64,000 nucleotides of DNA, from NCBI GenBank assembly GCA_003116975.1, contig BGKB01000061.1, positions 62,001 to 126,000 on the forward strand, read 5' to 3'. This DNA is from Aurantiochytrium sp. KH105 (Eukaryota; Sar; Bigyra; Thraustochytrida; Thraustochytriidae). Under the pieces are notes generated by a model, which made no database searches, had not been told where the DNA came from, and saw only the letters and a list, made by a program, of their open reading frames with translations. This document shows, piece after piece, positions 29,401 to 38,668 of the stretch; positions within the stretch are counted from its first letter, which is position 1, and each line of letters starts with the position of its first letter. The translations under genes were made by a program, and so were the position numbers.

Positions 29401-32400
29401 TATATGCGCCAGGATTCATCGCGGCCTGGAATCGTTCTTCGGTAGAATCAGACGACAGTGCTGCAGCAAACAATAGCGACACGTGCGAGCAGACTGATGC
29501 TGGAAGCATCTTCACTTCTGGTTCTCGGCCGTGGAAGGAGGCGATCTGGCGCAACCTCACAGACGGCGCTTCCATTGACAAGGTCCTCGTTCCCTATTGT
29601 GTGGAGACCTCGCCGCGTGGATTTGCGGACCTCGTTCGCCTTCTTCGACAAACTTTGGCAGACGCAGATAGCTCTTTCCTACAAGAGAGCGATACGGAGC
29701 CGTGCGCGTGCCTCGGCGGCACGGCTCCTTGCTCAAAGGGCAGATGGTTTGCTATCTGGGCTACACTTCGCATTGTATGCGTGAATCTGAAAATTGTAAA
29801 TCGGATGGAGGCAAGTCAGGCTCCAAACGAAAGCAAGGGACCCGACCCTATTCACAAGTTACACGCAAGCGCAGCATGGCAGGATACCATGAAGCAGCTT
29901 CACGAGGTGCTTCTAAATATTGTTGGCAGCGAAGCGGCTTCGCGTGGAAGTGACGATTCATTCGCCACACCTTCTTCTTCTTCTTTCTCTTGTGAGCATG
30001 GCTCCCCGACCTGTTTTCACGTGGACGCAAGATCTTACAATGAGGTTGCCCTCGTTGCGGCCGCGGCCTTGCAGGAAGGCTTTCGTGAGTTTTATCCCAG
30101 CGCAGACTCCCGACTCGGACTCTTACGGTACATGCTCGCATCCAGTGCGCGAGCGCGAGCGGAAGGAGAGTCAAACAACCGTGTGCTTGACGTTCTCATG
30201 AGCAATCTTGCGCGGGATGACGCGATGCAGCCACTCGTTGCAGGAATGGCTGCCTCGGACTTTGACGTACTTACTTTGCTTCAGGATCTTTTGGGAAATA
30301 CGCACCGTCCTTCACATTTGCAGTTGCTTTTGGCATTTCAGTCGCACGCCTTTGCAGTGTGGAGCGAGCCAGAATTTCTACAGTTGCGGGGCGTCCTGAC
30401 GCAATTCAGTGACCAGGTCTTTCGCCTTGCCGCGGCGGACACAAATGCTGCGCATCGCACGCATTCCTTTCTTACGACCGTTCTTCCTCGTACGCTCTCA
30501 TTGCTTATTGTAACTCCTGCTCTGAATCCTGAGGAGCGACTCCAGTTGCTTCCTTCTGTACGCGCGCTCTTCGCGCGCGCCACAGAAGCAGAGGCTGTGG
30601 GCGATCTTGCGCTTACGAGCTCGCAAAACTCTCGTCTTATCGCTCGATTCTGCGGCAGACTCCTTTGTCAAGACCTTCAAACGGGCCTGCCTGAGCTTTT
30701 GCGCCTCGCACGTGAGATTGGTCATACCAGAGAAGATCTTGTTGCCGAGCTCACTTTTTACATCCCCTACGCCTCATCGTGGTGCGGAGCCCCTATTGTG
30801 TGCGGCAATCCTCAGCTCGTTGGCCCTGCGCGCACCGAGGTCTCTCGCTCAACTCTAGTCAAGGACGAATCTGGCATTGTCCGCCTTGAAGACGCTGTCG
30901 AAGCCCTCGCTGCGCTGGTTGCCCTTGATCCTTCAAACAGCGCACAGGTGGCCCTTGTCAGCTTACTCTCTGCGAACCAAGCTCGTGTCACAGCCGAGCA
31001 ACTCGAAACGCTCCTCGATGCGGTGCTCGCCCGGTACGACCACTTTGCCAAGAAGCGCGGCGCGAAGCTTCAACTCCCATCGACTTTATCCAGCACTGAA
31101 AAAGTCATGGACACAATTACTGTGCGGGATCCAGATCAGGAACAGCTGTGGCGCACGCTACTTGCCATCGCCACAACCAGTGCTACGAACGAGAATCTCT
31201 GCACGTCAGAGACATTCCGAAGTCGGCTCGTCAAGTGGGTCGAGATAGAGCTCGAAATGCTTATTGACGACTTACAGGCCCATGCAAACACCGAGGAAAA
31301 AGTGCAGAAGGTCCTGCAAGGTGCAGCCTTTGTCAGCTCGCAGCTGCATGGAAAGCACGTGCCGGAAACAGTCCCTGAGAATGCATCCCAAGGCGGAAGC
31401 GAAGACGATGATCTCGACAACGCTGTCGATAAGGTCCTCCGAGGAGCCTTCAGCGACCAGGCCACGTCCGCCAGTTCTGCAGTCGAGACTGTCTCGCATA
31501 TACCCCCTGATCCTATCGCGTCCAAGAGTTTTGCCGTCTCATTTTGGTTGCGAGCGACAGGCCAAGGGCAGTCTCCCCTCGTGGAGAGCTTCCAGCCCAA
31601 CGAAGTACGAACCGTTTTTGCACGATGTCAGCGAAGAGACAACGAGGATGACGGACCAATGCAGTCGCAACACTCTTTACTACAAGACTCTTGCGGTTGC
31701 AAGGAGCACGGTGTCGCTGCTCAACCCATCGTGGTTCTTCGAAGAGTTGAAGGCGCCAAGGGGGAGAAAGATCATCTCGTTCTCGAGGCATTCGTCTCCA
31801 CAATTCTTCTTCACGACGCAAAGAGGAGCACACTTCTCGAGTTCGTGTCTTTGAAGCTCGACGATTGCGCCCTTGACGCATGGACGCACGTGTGCCTAAG
31901 CGTGGACATGGCTGCTCGCACCTTTACGCTTCGCTTGAACGGCGATGACGCTTTTGCGGAATCAAAATTACGTGGGCAGGTCTTGCGCAAAACATCGAGC
32001 TCGGCTGCCATCCGCTACGGTGGCTGGAAGGGAAGCGCAGACTTCAACAAGGCGGAAAGTGAACATTGTCCGAGCCACCAGGGCTGTAACTTGTGCGTCA
32101 TGTCCCGTCTGTTGGGAAGAGGCGCGCCGGTGGCGATTTCCGACCCGCTCTGGCACATTCAAAGTCTTGAGACTGCCCAGACACAAGCAATTGTTGACCT
32201 GGGTCGCGCCGAGGCACGAGAGGCGCGGGTTGCGCGAGCTGAACTGCATGCAAGTCGACTCTTGCAGAGTCTACATGTGGGGACGATTCCTTTTGACGTG
32301 AAGCTTGCACCCATGTTGCATACGCTTTTCGCTTCTTCTCGTTGGCTTGTCGTACAGCAGCGCGTGTTGATGGTGCTTGAAAGCGTCAACGATTGGGACA

Positions 32401-35400
32401 CCCTTGCCGTTATTTTTGCGCGCTGCATCCAGCGTAGAGGCGAGTCAAACTTTTGCTGGGCCTGCCAGGAAAGCTGCGCGGCACAAACACTGGCACTTCG
32501 GCAGCTGGCCGGATATGAGCCTTCCGCGCGCAAAGAGCACTTTCAAGACATGGTCCTTGCTGCGCGCGAGCGTCTATTGCGTGAGATCGGGGAACATAGC
32601 CCTGCTGGGACCGACGGCTCCTTTCTTTGCTCGGCGTGCAGCAACATGAATGGACGCGTGGACTGGACACGTGCCCTGGCGCATCAAGCAGCACTCCATG
32701 CAGCCCTTCTTCATGCGGCGCGAGTTGCCCAGAGATGCTCGCCTGAGGTAGCCGCCCAATTCGGCGGTCTTGATGCACCTGCGATTCTTGACATGTACAG
32801 GTCCTCTTTGTCTGGTGTCCCTCGTGAAAATGCTGTCGTTCTTCTTCAACAAAGGGTTGAAGATGGTGACTGTGACGATCGCAGCCAGGATAAAGATGGC
32901 GCACGCGAGCAGGTTCTGCGCGGCGTCGTCCGTGGCGTGTTTGACGCTGGGCGCTTGATGCGGACCTACTGCTTGCAACACGAGGAACAGTTCCTGCCGT
33001 ATCATGCGTCCCTTTTCTCTGCCGCAAGCAACGAGGCAGTTTACTCATTTTTCGTGAGCGATGAGGCTGCAATTGCAGCTTTGCAAGTGGCACGCCTGAA
33101 GGGCCTCTTCTCCACGCTTGATGAGCCGCTCAGTCCAAAGTCTCCAGGTTCACCAACTGGGCGAATGCCCGGCAAGCATGCCAATCTCTCGCTTTGGGAA
33201 CGCCACGGGGCTGCTCTAGTCCGTCGCACCACTCATCTCAACGAGCAAGACCGCGACGCACTTTTGCGTATCGACTTTAACTCCCTCTGCTCTCCAAACG
33301 CGTCTTTGCCAGCGATTGACTCGTTCGGCCCGTCAGCGTGGAGGCTCGACAAGGTGGTCAACATTCAGCTCGATGAAGGGTCTCAACAATGGATTCCTGT
33401 GGCCCGGGTCGGTGCTTGTCTTGAAAACGATACTTGCATCAAGATGGACATGAATGAGCTTGCGGGACTGTGCGAGGCAAATCTGCCATCGAGCTTTGAG
33501 CACCCTACGTCGATGAGCGGGCACGTCAGACCTGTACAGGCGCTCGGCCGCTTCTGCGGCGCACTTCGCGCTCTTTGTCGCGAGTTGGCAGCAGGTTCGA
33601 CGGAAGTAGCTTCTTCAAAGGCCTCAGAGGATGTGACGGAGGCTTCTATCGCACGAGCATTTGCCGCTTCGCATGAGGATCTCGTCAAAGAGATCCTCGA
33701 CGTTGCTGTGAGCGGCAATGAAATCCTGGCGAGCAAATTGGTCAAGCTGATCTCCAAGCAAGAAGGCGCTTCTCCGGATGTCGCTCGGGTCATGAGACAG
33801 GTTTCTGGCAAAGCACGAGTCTCCCTTCGTCTTCTTGAGGCTGCAAGTCTTCGACTTCACGAGCGCATTCGTACAGAGAATGGCTCTCTTTCCAGCGTGT
33901 CTGCTCGTTTACAGCAGCAGGATCCCCAAAGCCAACACAATCTTAGGACAACAACATCCATTCTCGAGCAAGCAGGTCATTCTCTCGCACAAGGGTCTGG
34001 ACCTCTGACATCTACCGAGCCGGAGCCGCGACTCATTCGGCTCGAGTCCCTCGGTGGCGAAGTCCAACTTGACCAGGAGAACATGCGCATCCAGGGACTC
34101 GGGGACTTTTCCACGGTACGCCTGCGCCAAAGCCGCCTCTCAAAAGAAGACGAAGAAGACGAGGATGCATCAGAGGCTTTGAACGCCAGTGGCTTGATTT
34201 CTCTCTCGGCAGGAAAGTGGTACTACGAGGTTGTCTTACTGAGTGACCAAAAGATGCAAATTGGGTGGGCAAATCGTGAGTTTCGAGTGGACGGCGCTCA
34301 AGGAGCTGGTGTGGGTAATCACCCTAGCAGTTGGGCCTTTGACGGATCTCGCCAACGTCGCATGACGGGTGACGAGGCAACATCTTACGGCCTCGAAGAG
34401 CCATGGCAAATTGGAGATGTGGTTGGCTGCCTGCTCGACATGGACGCGCGAAGCATTCAGTACACGCTGAACGGTCACGATCTCGGAATTGCCTTTTCGG
34501 ACTTTGACTCACTTGGGGGTCTGTTTCCTGTGTTGTCCTTTGCCATGGGACAAAGTGCGCGCATCGTTGTCACGGATTTTAATTTTGCGCCTCCGTCCGG
34601 TTTCGAGAGCATTGTCAAATCTCTTGCTTCCATGCCACCCCGACGTGCTGCGCTGAGAACTTCCTCGTTCCAGGAAGATCTCGACGAGATCGCTCAAGAC
34701 ATCCAGTTTATTCAGGACACTTTACGCCAGGACGCGCCAATGGAGGCTTCCAACAGCCAGGCTGCGCGCTCAAACACTGCATCAAGCCCTGGCGCTCGCA
34801 TCTTGAACGAAAATGCTCAGAGCGCAGGAGCTGTGCAGCTTTCGCAGTCCCCCAACATGGAGGAGCGTCGTCAGCGCATCATTGACGCCCTGCTTGCAAC
34901 AGGGCTACCAATGGAATGGTGCAGACGTGCCGTAGATCACGTGGCGCGTGATGCACAGGAGAATGGGTCTTCTTTTGACGAGAATGCCGCGATCTCGTGG
35001 GTTATGGACCGGATGATGCAAGAAGATGGCCAGGAAAGCTTAATTCGCAGCATGGTTCTTGAAGGGTCCGGCCTCGGCGCTGTTGATGGCCACCGAGCTC
35101 ACCAAGAGAGCGACGATGAGCTTGCAGGCGCGCAAGATGACGCGCAACTTCTTGCGTACGAGGACGCACTTTCGGGCGATGTCTTTGGCTTGGAAAGCCA
35201 GACAGCTGAGTCGCCCGGGTCAGGAGGACTTCCTCTCTGGGAGCGCGTCGGCACGGCTTCCTACGATGAGCCAACCGGCGCGCAAGCGCGACGACGGGCC
35301 ATCTCCGAGGGTTGGACCGAGTCTCCTTCGGCTGGTTTTGGGAGCAATAATACCATGGGAAGCACGCCAGGTGATCTGACACTCTCTATCAATGTCTTGG

Positions 35401-38351
35401 GGGGGATTCGCCCCGGGTCCGTAGTATCTGGTGTTGGCGGAAAGGCCGTGAGGTTTGATCGCGGGGAGCTCTCCGTGCCCGCTTTGCTACAATTTGTCGA
35501 ACGCGCACGCACCGAAGATCTCGAAGCATGCGCGATTGCAGTGGATAGTGCTCTTGCAATCGAGTACGCACGAGGGGTCATGGTAGGTTTGCTGGGTTGT
35601 GGAACGCCACAAGTGCTCCGTCTAGCCTCAATGGACGTGTGGATGAAGTTCTTTCGTCTGAGCCTCTTTCGGGGCATCACGCTCTTTGATAGTTTCCAGA
35701 TCAAGAGCACACCTGTGCCGCACATGGCGACCAGCTCATATGCTGTGGTTCGCAAGGCTTTGCTCACGCACACACGTGATGTCGAAGAGCAAGCGCTTGG
35801 CTCAGAAGCACTCAAAGACTTGCAACGCGCCACTAAGTCCGCATATGCATCCGTGGCCTGGGGTGCAGTCCGTGGGACCAAGCGGTACACGCTCATGTCG
35901 ATTATTTGCAGTGGCGCCGACAACCATCCATCTCTCGAGCACGCTCTCGGGACTGCAACGAACGGTTTTCGTGGCGCTCCGCACCTGATGCTGAGCGATG
36001 AGGAGGCGCTGACTCAGCCAAGCGTGGAACTTGCAGTTTATCTTTTGTCGAGTCTGCTAGATGCGCGTGCGCGCGTGCAAGATCCAGATCCCGAGTCATC
36101 GCATCTTGTGTCTGCAGAGACGCTTTCTGAGCTTGTGGCCTGTCTGTTCTGCAAGAATGCCGCACTCAAAGATGCAATCGTTCGTCTGTGCGCCAAGATT
36201 CTGGGCCGTGTACATCACGACGTTGAGCGCGGGGCTGCTTCTGCAAGTTGGGCGCGGGACATGTTGGCTTGCGTCCCTACTGACGCACTTCAGCGGGTAT
36301 TCACGAAGCGATTGCAAAAAGAAGAGCCCTTCTTGGACGGCACGCCACATTCTGCATACGTCCATGGTCTGCTTCAACTCTTGGTCGCCGTCGACAGCCT
36401 GGATATGTTGCTTCGGCAACATGATGGAAGCGCTATGAAGGAACATGATACGGAGTCATCGAATGGCACAGATGAGGATATGCTGTCGTCACGAGGGCTC
36501 AAACTGGAACTTGGTCACGTTACCGAGGACTCGATCTTGTTGACTTGGGCATCGGCTCGCAGTGTCTTCTCCAACGACAGCGATGGAGGATTTGATAGTG
36601 CGGGCGATCATGGTGGCGAGGAGGATGTTTCAAGCATGCCGAGCTCGGGCGCAGGCATTCCCCTTCGGCGATCAGGCCACATTGCAGACACCGGGTCCCT
36701 CCGCTCAACAACAGTCTCTGTCAACGAGTACGGACGTGATGACGAGGACGAGGACGATGACAGGATCTCAACCTTTGGATCATTTCAAGCAAGCGAAGTC
36801 GAGCAAGCCAGGTCCAACAGCTTGCATGGCGGCAATGCTCAGTCGAGTGAACGTCATCTCGTCGCGCAGAGCGGAGAACATGCTGCAAGCGGGATTGCAT
36901 TTCGACCGGACACGCTGCGGGTTATCGAGTATGCTGTGGGTCTCAAGACAAACGAATGGAGAGTACTTGCCGAGCTCCCCGTCGTGACGCAGAGCTACAT
37001 CATGGAAAGTGCGCAGCCGGACACGACGTACCGCTTTCGTATGCGCTTGCGATCGCCGGACGATGACTCCGAGCCAGAGCCCAAATCTCCTGGTGCGAGC
37101 GCTAAAAGCTCGCGTGTTGGCCCTGTCTTGCAGGTAGACACGCTTTTGCAGCCGGTAATTATGCTGAGTCCTGAGTATCGAGGTCCAAACCTCGTTCTCA
37201 GCGGACTGAACCGGACTGTGAAGAATACGGTGAACAAGAAATGGAATGCGGTTCGCTGCAACGTTGGATTTTCCCGAGGCTTGCACACGTGGGATGTGCA
37301 CATCGACCATTGCGTGAGCAAAAACATTTTTGTTGGTGTATGTACCAAGGAAGCAAGCATGGACAATTATGTTGGCGCAGATTCGTATGGCTGGGCGTAT
37401 CTATCGAATCGCGCGGTATGGCACAACAAGTCAAAGCTCAAGAGCTACGGAGAGGTATTTCGCGAAGGAGACATCATTCGTGTCACACTCGACTGTGATG
37501 CGCGTACGCTTGCCTTTGCTCGCAATGGTGCGGACTACGGTATTGCCGTGGAGGGTCTCCCCTCGGATGTGTACTACCCTGCGGTGAGTCTGTATAACGA
37601 AAAGGATGCGGTCACCATGAGGTTTAAGTCCAGCGAGACGCCGCTGGGCGTAGGCGCGCTATCTTTGACTGGAGGCGAAGGTACTGCCACTGCGACGCGC
37701 TTTATTCGTCATGCAATTGACCTGGAGGCACTTTTGAATGTCATTCTGGCCAAGAAGCGTGCTGCAGATTTGAGCGAGTCTCTCCGCGGACGTCTCAAGC
37801 GGATGCTCTCTTCCTTGCCTTCCAGCAGCACTCGACCGCGCCGAGGATCGCTTTCTCGCAGCCAAACAGCTCCGACGGCAGAGATTGCCGCGGTTTCAAG
37901 ACGAGGGACCGACGGCATCGACGACAGTGCAAAACCCGGCACTCCCGAGGGTCTTCGCGAGGCAGCACCTCCCGGGCATGACATTGAGGACTTACTCGAG
38001 GCAGAATGGAACGATGACCAGGATCGTTATCTCTGCGACGTTCTGCGTGCTATCGGAGTATTCCGCGAGCATGAGCTTTCTGCAATGGCGTTAGACAGGG
38101 TTTCCTTGCAAGAACTTGTCGCATGCGAAAATGGGTCCTCTCATACGGAGGAGGAGCTTAAGGCGCGCGCGTGCATCTTGTTGCTTCTGCACGAGATGCT
38201 TGTTGAATGCTTTGCTCTGGTGGAAGACTTTGGACACGATCCAGAGACGTCTTACGAAAACGCGAATTCGACGCAGCAACCTTTTAAGACTTTTGGCCCC
38301 GGTGCCGTCTTCCGTACGCTGCAAGCACGAGGCTGCAGTCTATTTCACTAA
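26409..38351 (+). CDS. 3980-residue RCC1 / LamG-like / SPRY x2 / UBA-like / FN3 protein
   Basis: A single open frame runs from the ATG at 26409 to TAA. Residues about 393-835 hold seven RCC1 repeats (LFTFGKGDHGKLGHG, LYTWGNGDKNRLGHG, VYTWGAGTNGKLGHG), enough for one seven-bladed propeller. Residues about 1700-1880 look like a LamG/concanavalin-type sandwich (SFAVSFWLRATG). Two SPRY domains lie at about 2560-2730 (GKWYYEVVLLSDQKMQIGWA) and 3590-3740 (GLHTWDVHIDH...VGVCT). A UBA-like helix triplet is at about 2817-2877 (IIDALLATGLPMEWCRRAV). An FN3-like strand set lies at about 3497-3577 (YRFRMRL). Small CxxC clusters occur at about 2010-2090. The combination recalls HERC1/HERC2 ubiquitin ligases, but no HECT domain follows before the stop, and the next gene is on the other strand 318 bp away. 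It is best called a HERC-like scaffold; catalysis is unproven. Confidence 0.85.
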   Translation: MSTAHRNAAQAQEAAVPLRARPVTGTENTDELDQICEELAVLEVSKRFRGNNDLVESFLHATRCALFRPATSLAQEFDLFSLPDIMEIGSPKSILGPDYSEDLLQHTRALRSSSDDNAELPMNVRLGVEMFLRMIAALDLANNRPALFALLHKLPGILSDLPALALTDSGPVAREVHIDSQMRAAHLADDDHSMDNFQKRKAKIARELERRKRMSAAMIADAGIPTAVAAVLEDAYLGVLAMPQQYSKQTKQPRRPSSAQRPPVEVTSGELLSTWLGLSIKRGSLSGLATVVRILLQHASALERPKRSLGLTRRETNESAQDDVEERKAAETSSSVIGVADAGDREQDPQAMFGLLSQAASEDLDAEPFLRELAEASLTNVLRAFQPPEKGDVGGTLFTFGKGDHGKLGHGKCTEVDPSPQPHLHEHCPDGYCTENIKTPRMIIDLENATICKVASLSTHSVALSDEGVLYTWGNGDKNRLGHGTTAKEYYPRIVNSLLTRPPVVDIACGLGHTLALLENGHLYSWGNGGNGRLGLGDTDDRALACLVTKFITDPLDDKYLQEPVKQSAFEMPKGVRLVGLHCGASHSMAIAEDGRCFTWGKNNQGQCGHGDVADKLHPQLVDAFTKSAHNERDKTQEEEEEEEAKAADQDNSIRAMAGGWEHTLALTRDGRLFSFGSGYKDSRRTGLPPVLGHGGTERELRPRQIMALQSETIKYCTCGWDHSMAITDRGHVYTWGAGTNGKLGHGDEESHTLPRRIDSLVDANVRIVQVEAGCEHSVAVSDEGYLYTWGHGDSGRLGHESNRTEKRPKRVQSLVERGLPVLSIAVGDKYNLILTQSEAAKAAAESAAAAAAVAAAASAASADPAIAATESAETHDEPALELNLESKEINNAQDRHESKQDSSLDTLTREAILRGQLSEALLGLTSFAMPSDEDDLLPEWMLCSDRVALFVLAHLERLASGVSQTLSAAGTESDITKFNSADALGADASSSAAPCSIYAPGFIAAWNRSSVESDDSAAANNSDTCEQTDAGSIFTSGSRPWKEAIWRNLTDGASIDKVLVPYCVETSPRGFADLVRLLRQTLADADSSFLQESDTEPCACLGGTAPCSKGRWFAIWATLRIVCVNLKIVNRMEASQAPNESKGPDPIHKLHASAAWQDTMKQLHEVLLNIVGSEAASRGSDDSFATPSSSSFSCEHGSPTCFHVDARSYNEVALVAAAALQEGFREFYPSADSRLGLLRYMLASSARARAEGESNNRVLDVLMSNLARDDAMQPLVAGMAASDFDVLTLLQDLLGNTHRPSHLQLLLAFQSHAFAVWSEPEFLQLRGVLTQFSDQVFRLAAADTNAAHRTHSFLTTVLPRTLSLLIVTPALNPEERLQLLPSVRALFARATEAEAVGDLALTSSQNSRLIARFCGRLLCQDLQTGLPELLRLAREIGHTREDLVAELTFYIPYASSWCGAPIVCGNPQLVGPARTEVSRSTLVKDESGIVRLEDAVEALAALVALDPSNSAQVALVSLLSANQARVTAEQLETLLDAVLARYDHFAKKRGAKLQLPSTLSSTEKVMDTITVRDPDQEQLWRTLLAIATTSATNENLCTSETFRSRLVKWVEIELEMLIDDLQAHANTEEKVQKVLQGAAFVSSQLHGKHVPETVPENASQGGSEDDDLDNAVDKVLRGAFSDQATSASSAVETVSHIPPDPIASKSFAVSFWLRATGQGQSPLVESFQPNEVRTVFARCQRRDNEDDGPMQSQHSLLQDSCGCKEHGVAAQPIVVLRRVEGAKGEKDHLVLEAFVSTILLHDAKRSTLLEFVSLKLDDCALDAWTHVCLSVDMAARTFTLRLNGDDAFAESKLRGQVLRKTSSSAAIRYGGWKGSADFNKAESEHCPSHQGCNLCVMSRLLGRGAPVAISDPLWHIQSLETAQTQAIVDLGRAEAREARVARAELHASRLLQSLHVGTIPFDVKLAPMLHTLFASSRWLVVQQRVLMVLESVNDWDTLAVIFARCIQRRGESNFCWACQESCAAQTLALRQLAGYEPSARKEHFQDMVLAARERLLREIGEHSPAGTDGSFLCSACSNMNGRVDWTRALAHQAALHAALLHAARVAQRCSPEVAAQFGGLDAPAILDMYRSSLSGVPRENAVVLLQQRVEDGDCDDRSQDKDGAREQVLRGVVRGVFDAGRLMRTYCLQHEEQFLPYHASLFSAASNEAVYSFFVSDEAAIAALQVARLKGLFSTLDEPLSPKSPGSPTGRMPGKHANLSLWERHGAALVRRTTHLNEQDRDALLRIDFNSLCSPNASLPAIDSFGPSAWRLDKVVNIQLDEGSQQWIPVARVGACLENDTCIKMDMNELAGLCEANLPSSFEHPTSMSGHVRPVQALGRFCGALRALCRELAAGSTEVASSKASEDVTEASIARAFAASHEDLVKEILDVAVSGNEILASKLVKLISKQEGASPDVARVMRQVSGKARVSLRLLEAASLRLHERIRTENGSLSSVSARLQQQDPQSQHNLRTTTSILEQAGHSLAQGSGPLTSTEPEPRLIRLESLGGEVQLDQENMRIQGLGDFSTVRLRQSRLSKEDEEDEDASEALNASGLISLSAGKWYYEVVLLSDQKMQIGWANREFRVDGAQGAGVGNHPSSWAFDGSRQRRMTGDEATSYGLEEPWQIGDVVGCLLDMDARSIQYTLNGHDLGIAFSDFDSLGGLFPVLSFAMGQSARIVVTDFNFAPPSGFESIVKSLASMPPRRAALRTSSFQEDLDEIAQDIQFIQDTLRQDAPMEASNSQAARSNTASSPGARILNENAQSAGAVQLSQSPNMEERRQRIIDALLATGLPMEWCRRAVDHVARDAQENGSSFDENAAISWVMDRMMQEDGQESLIRSMVLEGSGLGAVDGHRAHQESDDELAGAQDDAQLLAYEDALSGDVFGLESQTAESPGSGGLPLWERVGTASYDEPTGAQARRRAISEGWTESPSAGFGSNNTMGSTPGDLTLSINVLGGIRPGSVVSGVGGKAVRFDRGELSVPALLQFVERARTEDLEACAIAVDSALAIEYARGVMVGLLGCGTPQVLRLASMDVWMKFFRLSLFRGITLFDSFQIKSTPVPHMATSSYAVVRKALLTHTRDVEEQALGSEALKDLQRATKSAYASVAWGAVRGTKRYTLMSIICSGADNHPSLEHALGTATNGFRGAPHLMLSDEEALTQPSVELAVYLLSSLLDARARVQDPDPESSHLVSAETLSELVACLFCKNAALKDAIVRLCAKILGRVHHDVERGAASASWARDMLACVPTDALQRVFTKRLQKEEPFLDGTPHSAYVHGLLQLLVAVDSLDMLLRQHDGSAMKEHDTESSNGTDEDMLSSRGLKLELGHVTEDSILLTWASARSVFSNDSDGGFDSAGDHGGEEDVSSMPSSGAGIPLRRSGHIADTGSLRSTTVSVNEYGRDDEDEDDDRISTFGSFQASEVEQARSNSLHGGNAQSSERHLVAQSGEHAASGIAFRPDTLRVIEYAVGLKTNEWRVLAELPVVTQSYIMESAQPDTTYRFRMRLRSPDDDSEPEPKSPGASAKSSRVGPVLQVDTLLQPVIMLSPEYRGPNLVLSGLNRTVKNTVNKKWNAVRCNVGFSRGLHTWDVHIDHCVSKNIFVGVCTKEASMDNYVGADSYGWAYLSNRAVWHNKSKLKSYGEVFREGDIIRVTLDCDARTLAFARNGADYGIAVEGLPSDVYYPAVSLYNEKDAVTMRFKSSETPLGVGALSLTGGEGTATATRFIRHAIDLEALLNVILAKKRAADLSESLRGRLKRMLSSLPSSSTRPRRGSLSRSQTAPTAEIAAVSRRGTDGIDDSAKPGTPEGLREAAPPGHDIEDLLEAEWNDDQDRYLCDVLRAIGVFREHELSAMALDRVSLQELVACENGSSHTEEELKARACILLLLHEMLVECFALVEDFGHDPETSYENANSTQQPFKTFGPGAVFRTLQARGCSLFH

Positions 38352-38668
38352 ATTGAGCATGTTTCAGAAGGGAAGATGAATCTTGGTGTGATCGTCTGCA
38401 CCGTGGCTTAACTTACGTCAAACGTAAAAATATTGTATCTGATTGATCGACAACTCTCATCCGCTCAAATCGCGATTTGTAAATTTTTCTTGAGCATGTC
38501 TTTTGAAAGAAATTATGTGGAGCGTGATGTTCGATTGATTCTTTGGTTCGATTGTGCTTCCCATGATGATGCTGCTGATGATGATATTAGCCAAATGGAC
38601 GTTCATTATTTAGTTTCAGAGAACATGAGCAAGTGATTCGTGAGTCGCTTTCGTTGAACGGCGGGCGT
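38352..38668. other. short convergent spacer
   Basis: This separates the giant RCC1 gene and the K+ channel end. It is AT-rich, with a GATGATGCTGCTGATGATGAT-like run near 38562. No gene. Confidence 0.5.
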
